Shown one piece after another: positions 1-8,409 of a stretch of DNA of 64,000 nt. The notes beneath the pieces were generated by a model that saw only the letters and a list, made by a program, of their open reading frames with translations, was not told where the DNA came from and ran no database searches. Made by a program: the position numbers and the translations under genes. This DNA is from Bacteroidota bacterium. Lineage in GTDB: Bacteria > Bacteroidota > Bacteroidia > Bacteroidales > NBLH01. The stretch lies in NCBI GenBank assembly GCA_025361565.1, contig JANYKN010000089.1, positions 62,001 to 126,000 of the forward strand. The letters are read 5' to 3'. Numbering within the stretch: the stretch's first letter is position 1; each line of letters opens with the position of its first letter.

Positions 1-399
1 GGTATTTTTTTATAGTAGACATAAGTTCGATTTTAAGGTTAAAGGTGTTTCATACACCTGGTTTATATCTTATTATTTGTATTTTAACAAGCTCTAAAAT
101 TATGAAATTACTCAAATAACTATGCAGGGAACTTGAACTTTTTATGTTTTATTAACGATTTAATTGGCCAGGTTGGATATTTAGGTACTATCAGATGATA
201 ATTTGAAGAAGTATTTTTTATTATTTGGTGATAAATGTCGATAAGTGCTCACAAATAGCATTTATCAAGTGGTTGCTATGCAGGATTGAAGGAAAGGAAC
301 TATCCATTGTTTATAATGTTGCCAGTTTTGCAAAACACAATTACTGACGAAATGCAATGGATAGTAACTCCAAATTCAACTTATTTTGCTTAATAAAGT
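1..399. other. Gene-free left edge
   Basis: I see no convincing reading frame here on either strand. The stretch is AT-rich. It holds a short hairpin (AGGTGT at 43-48 with ACACCT at 54-59) and an 11-bp inverted repeat, ACTATCCATTG at 299-309 and CAATGGATAGT at 355-365, separated by 45 bases. The second repeat could be a processing or termination structure behind the pyrophosphatase gene, which reads leftward and ends at 400, but it has no clean T-run. Confidence 0.5.
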
Positions 400-1059
400 T
401 TATGAGAAAAGTAAATTTTCAACGTATTTTCTGTAATCCTTTGTTGCCCTTAAAATAACATCGTGTGCTTCTTTGGCACTGTAAATATGGGTAATTTCAC
501 AATCTCTTTTTTCACCGGGCATATCTTTATAGGTCAGAAAATAATGGCGTAATCTATCAATTACCGGTGCTGGAATATCATTTATGTCCTTATATCCGCT
601 ATATACTGCATCGTTTTTTAATACTGCTATAATCTTGTCATCTGCTTCGGTGCCGTCAATCATTCTAAAACCTCCAATTGGCACTGCTTGTACTAAAATA
701 TCTCCATGCGTAATTTCTTTTTCGGTTAGTACGCAAATATCAAGTGGGTCGCCATCTCCAACAATTTCGGGGCGTTTTAAAATATCTCCAGCCAATTTTG
801 CTACTTGGGCGCCACAATATGTTTGTGGAATAAAACCATAAAGTGCGGGTAAAATGCTTGAATATTTTTGTGGCCTGTCAATGGTAAGATAACCGCTTGC
901 TTTATCAGCCTCATATTTTACAGTATCTGTTGGTACCATTTCGATATAGCTAGTGACTGTATGTGGACATTCTTCACCAATTTCAATTCCATGCCAGGGA
1001 TGTGAACGAAAACGTAAATCCATTAGTTTTCCAATTGGATCAATTGTTTTTTTACTCAT
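400..1059 (-). CDS. ppa: Inorganic pyrophosphatase (family I, soluble)
   Basis: This cytosolic enzyme hydrolyses pyrophosphate to two phosphates and so pulls biosynthetic reactions forward. The 219-aa protein carries the family I signature D-G-D-P-L-D at residues 102-107, whose aspartates bind the metal ions. A second acidic cluster, D-G-T-E-A-D-D-K, follows at 135-142, and the conserved K-Y-E and R-P-Q-K-Y segments precede them. Length is slightly above the usual 175-aa bacterial form because of an N-terminal extension with W and H residues, seen in Bacteroidota members. The ATG at 1057-1059 is the natural start. It stands alone, divergent from nothing and downstream of the Uup-like gene on the same strand. 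The family assignment is secure. Confidence 0.95.
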   Translation of the reverse strand: MSKKTIDPIGKLMDLRFRSHPWHGIEIGEECPHTVTSYIEMVPTDTVKYEADKASGYLTIDRPQKYSSILPALYGFIPQTYCGAQVAKLAGDILKRPEIVGDGDPLDICVLTEKEITHGDILVQAVPIGGFRMIDGTEADDKIIAVLKNDAVYSGYKDINDIPAPVIDRLRHYFLTYKDMPGEKRDCEITHIYSAKEAHDVILRATKDYRKYVENLLFS

Positions 1060-1170
1060 TTTGATTGATTATATATATTAGGATGCAAAAGTAGTTAAAT
1101 AAGATGAGCTGTCAAAGATTCATCGATGTAAACCAAATTGGGTTAATGAACTATAAAGTTTGCCAGGATG

Positions 1171-3033
1171 TTAATCTTGCAAATCGCTTAATTCAAGCCA
1201 CCTCATTTCTTTTTCATCAATTAATGAAAGCAATTTTGGATATCTGTTTGATTTTTCAACTAATTCATCATTTGATAGATTTCCAGAATTCATGGCTTTT
1301 TCAAGATCTATTTTTTCAAGGTTTAAATTTTCTAATTCTTTTTCGAGCTCTTCAAATTCACGTTTTTCTTTAAACCCATATTTCTTTTTTTCTTTTGGGA
1401 TTTGTTCTACGATCGGTTTTATGACTTTTTCTGATTTTTGAGTTTCTTTTTCCTGGAGCATTACATCATATTGATAATCGGAATAATTTCCTGGAAAACT
1501 GATAATATTTCCATCTTCTTCAAATATAAACAATTGATCAACAACTTTATCCATAAAATACCTATCGTGCGATACAATAATTACATTGCCTGGAAAATTA
1601 TTCAAATAGTCTTCTAAAACATTAAGTGTTTGTATATCAAAATCATTTGTAGGTTCATCAAGGATTAGGAAATTTGGATTTTTCATTAAAACCGTTAAAA
1701 GGTATAACCTTTTTCGTTCTCCTCCGCTTAATCTTGAAATATATGAATAATGTTTTTCCTTGTCAAAGCGAAAATATTCGAGCAATTGCGCTGCCGAAAG
1801 GGTTTTATCTTTACCAACAATCATTATCTCGGCAATATCCTTGATAACATCTATCATTCTTTTATCTTCGGCAAGATTAATGCCTTCCTGCCTGTAATAA
1901 CCAAAATGAACAGTTTCACCTTTCTCTATAATGCCTGTATCAGGTCGAATTTTTCCTGTAATCAAATTCAGAAAAGTAGATTTACCTGTTCCATTTGGCC
2001 CTACAATTCCTATTTTTTCGGTTCTGCCAAACTTGTAGCTAAAATCTTTTATTAATGTTTTATCACCGAAACTTTTGGTTAAATTTTCAATTTCCAGGAT
2101 TTTTGTTCCTAATCTTTTAGCTTGTATATCAATGGTTTGAGTACTATTGTCTATTTTTCGTGATGCTTGTTCTTTAACTTTGTAAAAGTTGTCGATACGA
2201 TATTTTGCCTTTGTTGCCCTTGCCTGTGGCATTCTCCGAATCCAATCCAATTCTTTACGGAAAATATTGCATGCTTTGTCAATGCTTGCCTGTAATTCCT
2301 TTAGTCTGGCTGCCCGTTTTTCTACGTAATACTGGTAGTTGCCTTTATATTGATAAATGGTATTATCCTCCATTTCAATAATTGAGCTACAAATGTTTTC
2401 CATAAAATAGCGGTCATGTGTGACCATGAGAAGGGTTCCGGGCATGGCTTTAAGGAATTTTTCCAGCCATTCAATCATTTGCAAATCAAGATGATTTGTA
2501 GGCTCATCAAGTATTAGAATATCTGCAGGATCGACCAGGGCAGCCGCTAAAGCCACTCTTCTTTTTTCTCCTCCTGATAAAAATTCTACAGATTGATGAA
2601 CATTGGGCAAATTTAGTTTAGTTAATATCTGTATTATCTTTTGATCATAGTCCCAGGCATCGCTTAAATCCATTTGTTCGCTTGCTTTTTGGATCCTTAG
2701 CGAATCGCCTGACTCAATAGCATAATGATACTCATCAATAGTTTTACTGATTGAGCCTGAATTTGATAAAATGTGTGTTAATATCGTATTTTGATCATTA
2801 AATTCCGGATTTTGTGAAAGGTAGGATATTCTCAAATTTTTACGAAGCGAAATTTTACCTTCATCGGGGAGATCTTTTCCTGTGATAATATTTAATAGAC
2901 TTGTTTTGCCAGTACCGTTTTTAGCAATTAAAGCCACTTTTTCATCTTTATGTAAACTAAAGGAAATATTTGAAAATAGAATATTTTCTCCAAATGCCTT
3001 ACTAACACTTTCTATTTGTAAATAACTTATCAT
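1171..3033 (-). CDS. uup: ABC-F family ATPase, Uup-like
   Basis: This is a soluble protein of 620 aa with two ABC ATPase domains and no membrane segment, so it is an ABC-F protein acting on ribosomes (or, for Uup, also linked to DNA-structure tolerance) and not a transporter. The first domain has Walker A-like A-K-N-G-T-G-K-T, the signature L-S-G-G-E-K-R-R and Walker B followed by D-E-P-T-N-H-L-D. The second has G-P-N-G-T-G-K-S, L-S-G-G-E-R-K-R and D-E-P-T-N-D-F-D. The T-N-D (not T-N-H) in domain two and a Lys/Glu-rich C-terminal coiled coil from about residue 540 fit the Uup subgroup. The first Walker A has Ala in place of the first Gly, a mild deviation. Its exact cellular role cannot be read from sequence. 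Confidence 0.88.
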   Translation of the reverse strand: MISYLQIESVSKAFGENILFSNISFSLHKDEKVALIAKNGTGKTSLLNIITGKDLPDEGKISLRKNLRISYLSQNPEFNDQNTILTHILSNSGSISKTIDEYHYAIESGDSLRIQKASEQMDLSDAWDYDQKIIQILTKLNLPNVHQSVEFLSGGEKRRVALAAALVDPADILILDEPTNHLDLQMIEWLEKFLKAMPGTLLMVTHDRYFMENICSSIIEMEDNTIYQYKGNYQYYVEKRAARLKELQASIDKACNIFRKELDWIRRMPQARATKAKYRIDNFYKVKEQASRKIDNSTQTIDIQAKRLGTKILEIENLTKSFGDKTLIKDFSYKFGRTEKIGIVGPNGTGKSTFLNLITGKIRPDTGIIEKGETVHFGYYRQEGINLAEDKRMIDVIKDIAEIMIVGKDKTLSAAQLLEYFRFDKEKHYSYISRLSGGERKRLYLLTVLMKNPNFLILDEPTNDFDIQTLNVLEDYLNNFPGNVIIVSHDRYFMDKVVDQLFIFEEDGNIISFPGNYSDYQYDVMLQEKETQKSEKVIKPIVEQIPKEKKKYGFKEKREFEELEKELENLNLEKIDLEKAMNSGNLSNDELVEKSNRYPKLLSLIDEKEMRWLELSDLQD

Positions 3034-3188
3034 ATTGAAATTAAATTGGCTGTAAAATTACAAAGTCTAATCTAATATTGGATTATAATTATTTGACTTT
3101 GGTGTAAAAATGTTTAAAATAAAGGTAATTGTGGTATTTTAAATTCAAGATTTACATCAAATGCATTAATTCAGTCACAGTATAGAGA

Positions 3189-3219
3189 TTTGTATAAATG
3201 AATTGATTGGTTAAATTTG
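3189..3219 (+). promoter_or_regulatory. Promoter for endonuclease III gene
   Basis: TTTG at 3189-3192 is followed after 19 bases by TAAATTTG at 3212-3219, an exact match to the Bacteroidota housekeeping pattern (-33 TTTG, -7 TAnnTTTG). Transcription would start near 3226, about 28 bases before the ATG. Confidence 0.6.
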
Positions 3220-3253
3220 TAAATATGAATATTTTTTATTTGACTGATTTGAT

Positions 3254-3898
3254 ATGACTACTAAAGAAAGATTTAAAAAAATATTAAACTATTTTATTGA
3301 AAATAAGCCTATTGCAGAAACTGAACTTGAGTATCAATCGCCTTATGAATTGATTGTTGCCGTTATATTATCAGCACAATGCACTGATAAGCGTGTCAAT
3401 ATCATCACAGTTGATTTTTTCAAGCGTTTCCCTAATTTGCAAAAATTGGCTGAAGCAGAGCAGGGCGAAGTTTTCGAATATATTAGATCCTGTTCTTATC
3501 CCAACAATAAAGCCAAACACTTGATAGGAATGGCTAAGATGCTGCTTGAAAAATACAATGGCCAGATGCCATCGGATGTGGATGAATTGCAAAAACTTCC
3601 AGGTGTTGGCCGAAAAACAGCAAACGTGTTGGCTTCCGTATTATTTAATCAACCTGCGATGGCTGTTGATACTCATGTTTTTAGAGTTTCAGCGCGTTTG
3701 GGTTTGACTATTAATTCAAAAACGCCATATGATACTGAAAAACAGTTAGTCAAACATATTCCGGAAGAACTTATTCCTATTGCACATCATTGGTTGATTT
3801 TGCATGGTCGATATACTTGCATGGCCAGAAAGCCAAAATGCAGAGAATGTGGATTGACAGAGTTTTGTAAGTTTTATGAAGTAAATGGTATGGAATAG
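3254..3898 (+). CDS. nth: Endonuclease III (DNA glycosylase/AP lyase)
   Basis: This base-excision repair enzyme removes oxidised pyrimidines and nicks the abasic site. The 214-aa protein has the helix-hairpin-helix L-P-G-V-G-R-K-T-A starting at residue 115, with the catalytic lysine at 121 and the catalytic aspartate at 139 (V-D-T-H-V), matching E. coli K120 and D138. The C-terminus carries the [4Fe-4S] ligand pattern C-x6-C-x2-C-x5-C (C-M-A-R-K-P-K-C-R-E-C-G). Length equals the E. coli protein. It is transcribed alone from the promoter at 3189-3219. Its stop codon lies in the first arm of a REP-like palindrome that separates it from the convergent exonuclease gene. Confidence 0.96.
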   Translation: MTTKERFKKILNYFIENKPIAETELEYQSPYELIVAVILSAQCTDKRVNIITVDFFKRFPNLQKLAEAEQGEVFEYIRSCSYPNNKAKHLIGMAKMLLEKYNGQMPSDVDELQKLPGVGRKTANVLASVLFNQPAMAVDTHVFRVSARLGLTINSKTPYDTEKQLVKHIPEELIPIAHHWLILHGRYTCMARKPKCRECGLTEFCKFYEVNGME

Positions 3899-3929
3899 AC
3901 TTTCCAAGTTTTTAAAATTTGGAAAGTCT
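3897..3929. repeat. REP-like palindrome, copy 1 (also likely terminator)
   Basis: A 33-base inverted repeat with outer arms AGACTTTCCAA and TTGGAAAGTCT around an AT core. It sits between the convergent nth and exonuclease genes, where it may terminate both. The same sequence recurs at 4556-4588 with longer arms, and a decayed copy lies at 5472-5499, so it is an interspersed element and not only a terminator. Confidence 0.8.
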
Positions 3930-3941
3930 TCTTTATCGAAA

Positions 3942-4511
3942 TCAGATTACTCCTAGTTCTTTTAATTTCCAAAAACATCTTGCTGTGGCTGCAATATCTA
4001 CCGAAGCGTTGTGTGCATCGGTAAAATCTTTTCCAAACAATATTTTATGAAGTTCTGATAATTTTGGCCATTTATATCCATAATTGCCCGGAATTTGACA
4101 GTAATCTACAGAAGCTTGCATGGTGCAAATCCGCTTCTTTTTTAGAATTTTACTTTCTATATTTTTACGCACAAATTCGGCACCAACAATTTTTTCGTCA
4201 AAAGCCATATTATGCGCCACAAGAAATTCAGTTTTGCTTATTTTATCATTAAATTGTTCCAATACCAACTGTAATTCATGCCCTTCGCTTATCGCCCGTT
4301 CAGTTGAAATACCATGTAATTTTGATACTTCTTTTGGAATGATATATCCTTCCGGTTTGATGATGTAATCCGACGATTCGATCATTATTCCATCTTTGTT
4401 ATAAATATGCCAAGCGAGTTGTACCATTCTTGGCCAATTATTGGTGTCTGTGACTGGGGCTTTATAGTTTTTAGGTAAACCTGTTGTTTCGGTATCGAAG
4501 AATAAATACAT
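3942..4511 (-). CDS. DnaQ-like 3'-5' exonuclease
   Basis: This is a stand-alone DEDD-superfamily exonuclease of 189 aa. Exo I motif is F-D-T-E-T-T-G at residues 5-11 (metal ligands D6 and E8), Exo II is H-N-M-A-F-D near residue 100, and the C-terminal Exo III motif is D-A-H-N-A-S-V-D with the catalytic His in the DEDDh arrangement. There is no polymerase, GIY-YIG or BRCT domain attached, so it may proofread DNA or process RNA ends. It is too general a fold to name further. REP-like palindromes flank the gene on both sides, only 12 and 44 bases from its ends, giving it the look of an insulated single-gene unit. Confidence 0.85.
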   Translation of the reverse strand: MYLFFDTETTGLPKNYKAPVTDTNNWPRMVQLAWHIYNKDGIMIESSDYIIKPEGYIIPKEVSKLHGISTERAISEGHELQLVLEQFNDKISKTEFLVAHNMAFDEKIVGAEFVRKNIESKILKKKRICTMQASVDYCQIPGNYGYKWPKLSELHKILFGKDFTDAHNASVDIAATARCFWKLKELGVI

Positions 4512-4555
4512 GATAATTGGGTTTTAATTGCCTTCAAAAGTACATATTTATTTTT

Positions 4556-4588
4556 AGACTTTCCAAGTTTTTAAAACTTGGAAAGTCT
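4556..4588. repeat. REP-like palindrome, copy 2
   Basis: Nearly perfect 33-base palindrome with 16-base arms (AGACTTTCCAAGTTTT and AAAACTTGGAAAGTCT) around a single central base. It lies five bases from the stop codon of the RAYT-type transposase remnant at 4594, the position expected for the REP sequence that such a transposase would recognise. Confidence 0.85.
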
Positions 4589-4593
4589 CACTA

Positions 4594-4840
4594 TTATTCA
4601 ATAATATAATTTTGAATGATATTAAAATCGTGCTTTTCGCCATGAAAAACGATGTAATTTTCTATGCCATTAAAACTTTCAATAATCTGATTTTTTGGCA
4701 ATTTGCTGGGTTTGGGTTTCAGTATTTTGCTATAACTACTCCAGGGATAGTCCTTGAAATCGTTGGTATCTATGGTGAACTGGATTGTAATGAATATATT
4801 GGATATAGTTTAGGGTTTCTGAGGTTCTTACATTTTCCAT
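4594..4840 (-). pseudogene. REP-associated tyrosine transposase (Y1/RAYT) remnant, frameshifted
   Basis: Reading leftward from an ATG at 4838-4840, one frame gives N-Y-I-Q-Y-I-H-Y-N-P-V-H-H-R-Y, the block characteristic of IS200-like/RAYT transposases (usually Y-I-H-x-N-P-V-x-H). Near 4770 the homology jumps to another frame and continues D-F-K-D-Y-P-W-S-S-Y, then S-K-L-P-K-N, a G-I-E-N-Y-I-V-F-H segment and the stop at 4594-4596, exactly the conserved C-terminal half of this family. The N-terminal half with the H-U-H motif and catalytic Tyr is absent. So this is a truncated, frameshifted corpse of a transposase, lying next to palindromes of the kind such enzymes mobilise. Assignment is from motif memory, not from a search. 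Confidence 0.75.
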
Positions 4841-5139
4841 TTAATGATCAATTCAACAATGGCTAACTAAGTTTAAGATTGTAAAAAGCTTAATATTATT
4901 AAGTTCAAACTTTAATAATGGTCAATCATTTTGTCTTATTTATTATTTAGGCATAGAACAATCCGAATACTCTACTTTTCCTTCGGCATCAAACTTTACA
5001 GCTGTTTTAAATTGTTCTCTGTTTTTCTTTTTTCTTTTCCTTGATGAAAAGAAACAAAAATCAAGACAAAAATATCCTTTTCGGAGCATTTACTTATGCT
5101 TGGAGCACGACCGACGGATTTTTGTCTCAGAACGCCCAT
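4808..5139. repeat. Dispersed repeat, copy 1, with two conserved hairpins
   Basis: This roughly 330-base stretch is clearly related to 56614-56950. Conserved parts include a tract near TTTAAGATTGTAAAAAG, a C/T-rich run, a first hairpin with 9-bp arms (TTTCTTTTC at 5031-5039, GAAAAGAAA at 5046-5054, six-base loop) and a second with arms at 5064-5077 and 5116-5127 (AGACAAAAAT..CC paired with GGATTTTTGTCT). Open frames through it (for example 5041-5346) have no family resemblance and are not conserved, so I treat it as non-coding. Its left end overlaps the transposase remnant. Confidence 0.75.
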
Positions 5140-5572
5140 AGTTCAACGCAATTTTGGTTAAATGAAATCCTTATTTTATGGATTCAAATGCGCTATAAAA
5201 TAGTAATACTTGAATTATTTCAATTTATCAAAGTAGTATTAAATTCAGCGATAAATGTTCATAATTATCAGAATTGTAGAATATTTTGCTGCCATTATTT
5301 CCGCGGTTCAGGATATGGAAAAAATTGTCGGGGATTAGGGGTTTAAAATAGTGGGTGGACATATGTATCGCCTTGTTCGTTTTTTTAGGTTTTTGTAGTT
5401 TTTTAGTCTACCGTTTTTCAAATATACTAATTTTATTAACGATTTGAGGTACTTGTTGATTTATAAATATGCTTTCCAAGTTGCAAAAACTTTGAAAGTA
5501 ATACATTGTTTCAGATTTACCTAAATTTAGCTAATTTTGAATCACTTACTATTTGATGAAAATTTTAATTAT
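5140..5572. other. Intergenic stretch before the dGTPase gene
   Basis: No supported gene. It is AT-rich and contains a decayed third copy of the REP-like palindrome at 5472-5499 (CTTTCCAAG opposite CTTTGAAAG). The preceding 600 bases hold the transposase remnant and the dispersed repeat, so the whole 4.5-5.5 kb interval is a graveyard of mobile sequence. Confidence 0.55.
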
Positions 5573-6676
5573 ATGAACAATCCGCTAGATGAATCGATAT
5601 ATTTGAAAAGAACCATTGAAAAAGATGTTCCCATTCGAGGAAACTATTTTCGCGATCAAACAGCCATTATTCATTCAATGCCTTTCAGAAGGTTAAAACA
5701 TAAAACCCAGGTTTTCTTTGCGCCTCAGAATGATCATGTTTGTACCCGTATTGAGCATGTTATGCATGTTGCTACCATTGCCAAGTCAATTTGTTTGGGA
5801 TTAAACCATTATGGTTGGAATTTGGATACCGACATGGCCTTTGCCATTGGCCTTGGACATGATTTGGGACATGCACCGTTTGGACACGAAGGCGAACATT
5901 TTTTGAATATCAGATTGGGTGGGGGCAATGCTTTTATCCATGAAATTAATAGTTACCGGATTGTTGAGCATCTAACAAACAACGGAAAAGGCTTGAATTT
6001 GACTTATGGCGTTAAAGATGGGATTATATCGCACAACGGAGAAAGTTTTGAGCAATATTTAAGTCCCGATGGTTTAGAAAAAAATTTGAACCAAGTCGCC
6101 AATCGTAAAATAAAGCCCTCATCCTATGAAGGTTGTATTGTTCGTTTTTCTGATAAAATTGCTTATTTGGGCCGCGACATCGAAGATGCAATTACTGCAA
6201 ATTTTATTGACAGGAACGATATTCCGCTTAAAATTAAAAATGGAATAGGACATAAGAACAGCCAAATTATTGATGCATTGGTTGATGATATCATCAACAA
6301 CTCAAAATCGGAAGAGAAGCTTGGTTTTTCGGATGAAAAATTTGAATTGCTTAAAGATTTGCGTGATTTTAATTACGAACATATTTACCGTAGCACCAAA
6401 AAGGAGCGAAACCGTACAACAGTGGGCAAGATTATTTATGCATTGTTTGATTACTTGCTAATATTATTCGAAAAACTGGAACGTGATTATCCTGCTTATG
6501 AGGCGCAAACTCTTAAAATTGAAAAAGCCTTTGGCCAGTACCTGGAATCACTGCACGATTTTTATCTCAGTGAAAATAATCCTGAAGTAATTGTTACCGA
6601 TTATATTTCGGGAATGACTGATTCTTATGCCTTGGATTGCATGGCTCAGATTAGTTTTCCGGTTTCGTATTTTTAA
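5573..6676 (+). CDS. dgt: dGTPase-like dNTP triphosphohydrolase
   Basis: HD-superfamily enzyme that cleaves dNTPs (classically dGTP) to the nucleoside and tripolyphosphate, adjusting dNTP pools. The N-terminal region has F-R-R-L-K-H-K-T-Q-V-F, then the metal-site pieces R-I-E-H-V-M-H-V and G-H-D-L-G-H-A-P-F-G-H-E-G-E (HD pair at residues 96-97 counted from this start), and a conserved D-K-I-A-Y-L-G-R-D-I-E-D helix. The C-terminal D-Y-I-S-G-M-T-D-S-Y-A segment is also typical. The frame extends upstream to a TTG at 5537, but ATG at 5573 gives the better start. The protein is 367 aa, in the range of the shorter type-2 family. It is monocistronic. Confidence 0.9.
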   Translation: MNNPLDESIYLKRTIEKDVPIRGNYFRDQTAIIHSMPFRRLKHKTQVFFAPQNDHVCTRIEHVMHVATIAKSICLGLNHYGWNLDTDMAFAIGLGHDLGHAPFGHEGEHFLNIRLGGGNAFIHEINSYRIVEHLTNNGKGLNLTYGVKDGIISHNGESFEQYLSPDGLEKNLNQVANRKIKPSSYEGCIVRFSDKIAYLGRDIEDAITANFIDRNDIPLKIKNGIGHKNSQIIDALVDDIINNSKSEEKLGFSDEKFELLKDLRDFNYEHIYRSTKKERNRTTVGKIIYALFDYLLILFEKLERDYPAYEAQTLKIEKAFGQYLESLHDFYLSENNPEVIVTDYISGMTDSYALDCMAQISFPVSYF

Positions 6677-7120
6677 TCATTATTTTCCAACTAAAATTTG
6701 GACACTGATAAAACTGATGATTATGATTTATTAAGATAAGGGTTGAATTGCCCTCGACTGGTGTCTGAACCGGTTGCCGATCGACGCATACTGAGCCGGT
6801 GGCTGAGCGTAGTCGAAGCCTAATTGAAGTAAGTCGAAGCCCTAATTTCTTCCTATATAGTATTTGCCAACTCAAAAATTCTTCGTTACTTTGTTCAAAA
6901 TTAAACAGATGAAACTTCCGGCAATTGGCACAATATCATTCAACCAATTTAACGTGTTGGTGAAATGGAAACACAATGTCCGGGATAGATTTAATTATTA
7001 AAACATACCTAATAATTATAAATGTGAAGCCTAGATAAAAATGTCCGGGCTTTTTCATTTTAACTTAATTGGTTTTACTCAGTAACAAAAGCTTTGTAAT
7101 ACAAAACAAAATTGTAGGCC
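6677..7120. other. Intergenic region with decayed GC-richer repeat
   Basis: There is no convincing gene. Bases about 6750-6850 are richer in G+C than the surroundings and contain repeated GTCGAAGCC words and CCGGT/ACCGG complements, like the interspersed repeats common between Bacteroidota genes. The 10-mer AATGTCCGGG occurs at 6975-6984 and again at 7040-7049. AAGCC near 7027 can pair with GGCTT just before a T-run at about 7050, a weak terminator-like structure. A 30-codon frame starting at 6909 is too short and unlike anything known to call. Confidence 0.45.
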
Positions 7121-8356
7121 ATGCTAAAAAAAACATACAATTTGTACAAAAATTCCTTTTCGGGTTTCTCCCGCGAAGTTTGGATGCTCACTTTAGTGAC
7201 TTTTATCAATAGGGCGGGTACAATGGTAGTTCCTTTTTTGTCGCTTTACCTTACCAATCATCTAAAACTTAGCTTAGGACAAGTAGGGTGGATTATGAGC
7301 TGTTTTGGCTTGGGCTCTTTTGCGGGCTCATGGTTTGGTGGGAAATTGACCGATAAATTTGGCTTCTATAAAGTGATGTTTGTGAGCCAGCTTAGCACTG
7401 GTTTTCTTTTAATAGCACTACAATTTATCAATTCATTTTGGGGATTTGCAGCTGCTATATTTTGCACTATGTTTGTTGCTGATGCTTTTCGTCCTGCTAT
7501 TTTTGTTGCGCTTAAAGCTTATAGCAGACCCCAAAATCAAACAAGATCGATTAGTTTGATAAGAATGGCTATTAATTTGGGATTTGCTTTTGGACCATTT
7601 TTAGGTGGGTTGATCATTGCCTTGGTATCGTATAGTGGATTGTTTTGGGTGGATGGGCTTACCTGCATTTTGGCAATTGTTATTTTCAGGTTTGTTTTAA
7701 AAGAAAAGAAAGTAGATAAAAAAGTCAAAGATGCCAATAGGTTATCTGCAAACAATACCAGATCAGCTTTTAAGGATAAACCTTATCTGATTTTTTTGGG
7801 AATCAGTTTTCTGATGGCCTTTACTTTTTTTCAATTATTTTCTACAATCCCTTTGTTCGACAAAGAAGTACATCATTTAAACGAAGTTTCTATTGGTTTG
7901 TTGATGTCGATTAACGGAGCTTTAATTTTTATGGTAGAAATGCCAATCATCCATTTTCTCGAAAAAAAAGGATTCAACCAAGTAAAACTTATTATATTGA
8001 GCTTATTGCTCATTGGCACCAGTTTCTTTATTTTTAATATCACCAGTTGGTCCGGCATATTGGTAATCAGTATGGTAATAATTACCATTGCCGAAATGTT
8101 TGGCTTTCCTTTTTCAAATGTGTTTGCATTGAACAGGGCACCCGAAGGCAGGGAAGGGCAATACATGTCGCTTTATACCATGTCATTTGCATCTGCAATG
8201 GTTTTTAGTTCAAAAATTGGAATGGAAGTGGTTGCAGCTTATGGATTTTCTGCCAACTGGATTTTAATGGGTGGCCTTGATTTGTTTGCCGTGCTTTTTG
8301 GTGTTTATTTGATTAGGGTTTTGAGGAAGGAGGCTGGCATTCATGTAGGTGGATGA
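7121..8356 (+). CDS. MFS efflux transporter (DHA1-like)
   Basis: This is an inner-membrane secondary transporter of 411 aa with about twelve hydrophobic helices. The loop after helix 2 reads G-S-W-F-G-G-K-L-T-D-K-F-G-F, which is MFS motif A (G-x-L-a-D-r-x-G). The N-terminal half includes R-A-G-T-M-V-V-P-F-L in helix 1, similar to MdtH/YceL-like drug exporters. The central loop around residues 193-220 is basic and Asn-rich, as in other MFS proteins. Substrate cannot be predicted. It stands alone and is followed directly by a strong palindrome at 8369-8407. Confidence 0.85.
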   Translation: MLKKTYNLYKNSFSGFSREVWMLTLVTFINRAGTMVVPFLSLYLTNHLKLSLGQVGWIMSCFGLGSFAGSWFGGKLTDKFGFYKVMFVSQLSTGFLLIALQFINSFWGFAAAIFCTMFVADAFRPAIFVALKAYSRPQNQTRSISLIRMAINLGFAFGPFLGGLIIALVSYSGLFWVDGLTCILAIVIFRFVLKEKKVDKKVKDANRLSANNTRSAFKDKPYLIFLGISFLMAFTFFQLFSTIPLFDKEVHHLNEVSIGLLMSINGALIFMVEMPIIHFLEKKGFNQVKLIILSLLLIGTSFFIFNITSWSGILVISMVIITIAEMFGFPFSNVFALNRAPEGREGQYMSLYTMSFASAMVFSSKIGMEVVAAYGFSANWILMGGLDLFAVLFGVYLIRVLRKEAGIHVGG

Positions 8357-8368
8357 ATAGGAGTTCAT

Positions 8369-8407
8369 ACTAAAGGTGAAACCTTTTTTAAAGGTTTCAC
8401 CTTTAGT
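8369..8407. terminator. Long perfect hairpin after MFS gene
   Basis: Perfect 18-bp arms (ACTAAAGGTGAAACCTTT and AAAGGTTTCACCTTTAGT) with a three-base TTT centre. It starts 13 bases after the MFS stop and would fold into a very stable hairpin. The T-run is inside the loop and not after the stem, so it may be a REP-like element that also stops transcription. Confidence 0.65.
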
Positions 8408-8409
8408 AT

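Noticed and set aside
5041-5346. 101-codon open frame on the plus strand
   Set aside because: It runs through the dispersed repeat and its hairpins; the other copy at 56.8 kb does not keep the same frame and the residues resemble no family.
6909-7001. 30-codon frame followed by a weak terminator-like structure
   Set aside because: It is too short, with no recognisable features and no promoter; chance cannot be excluded.
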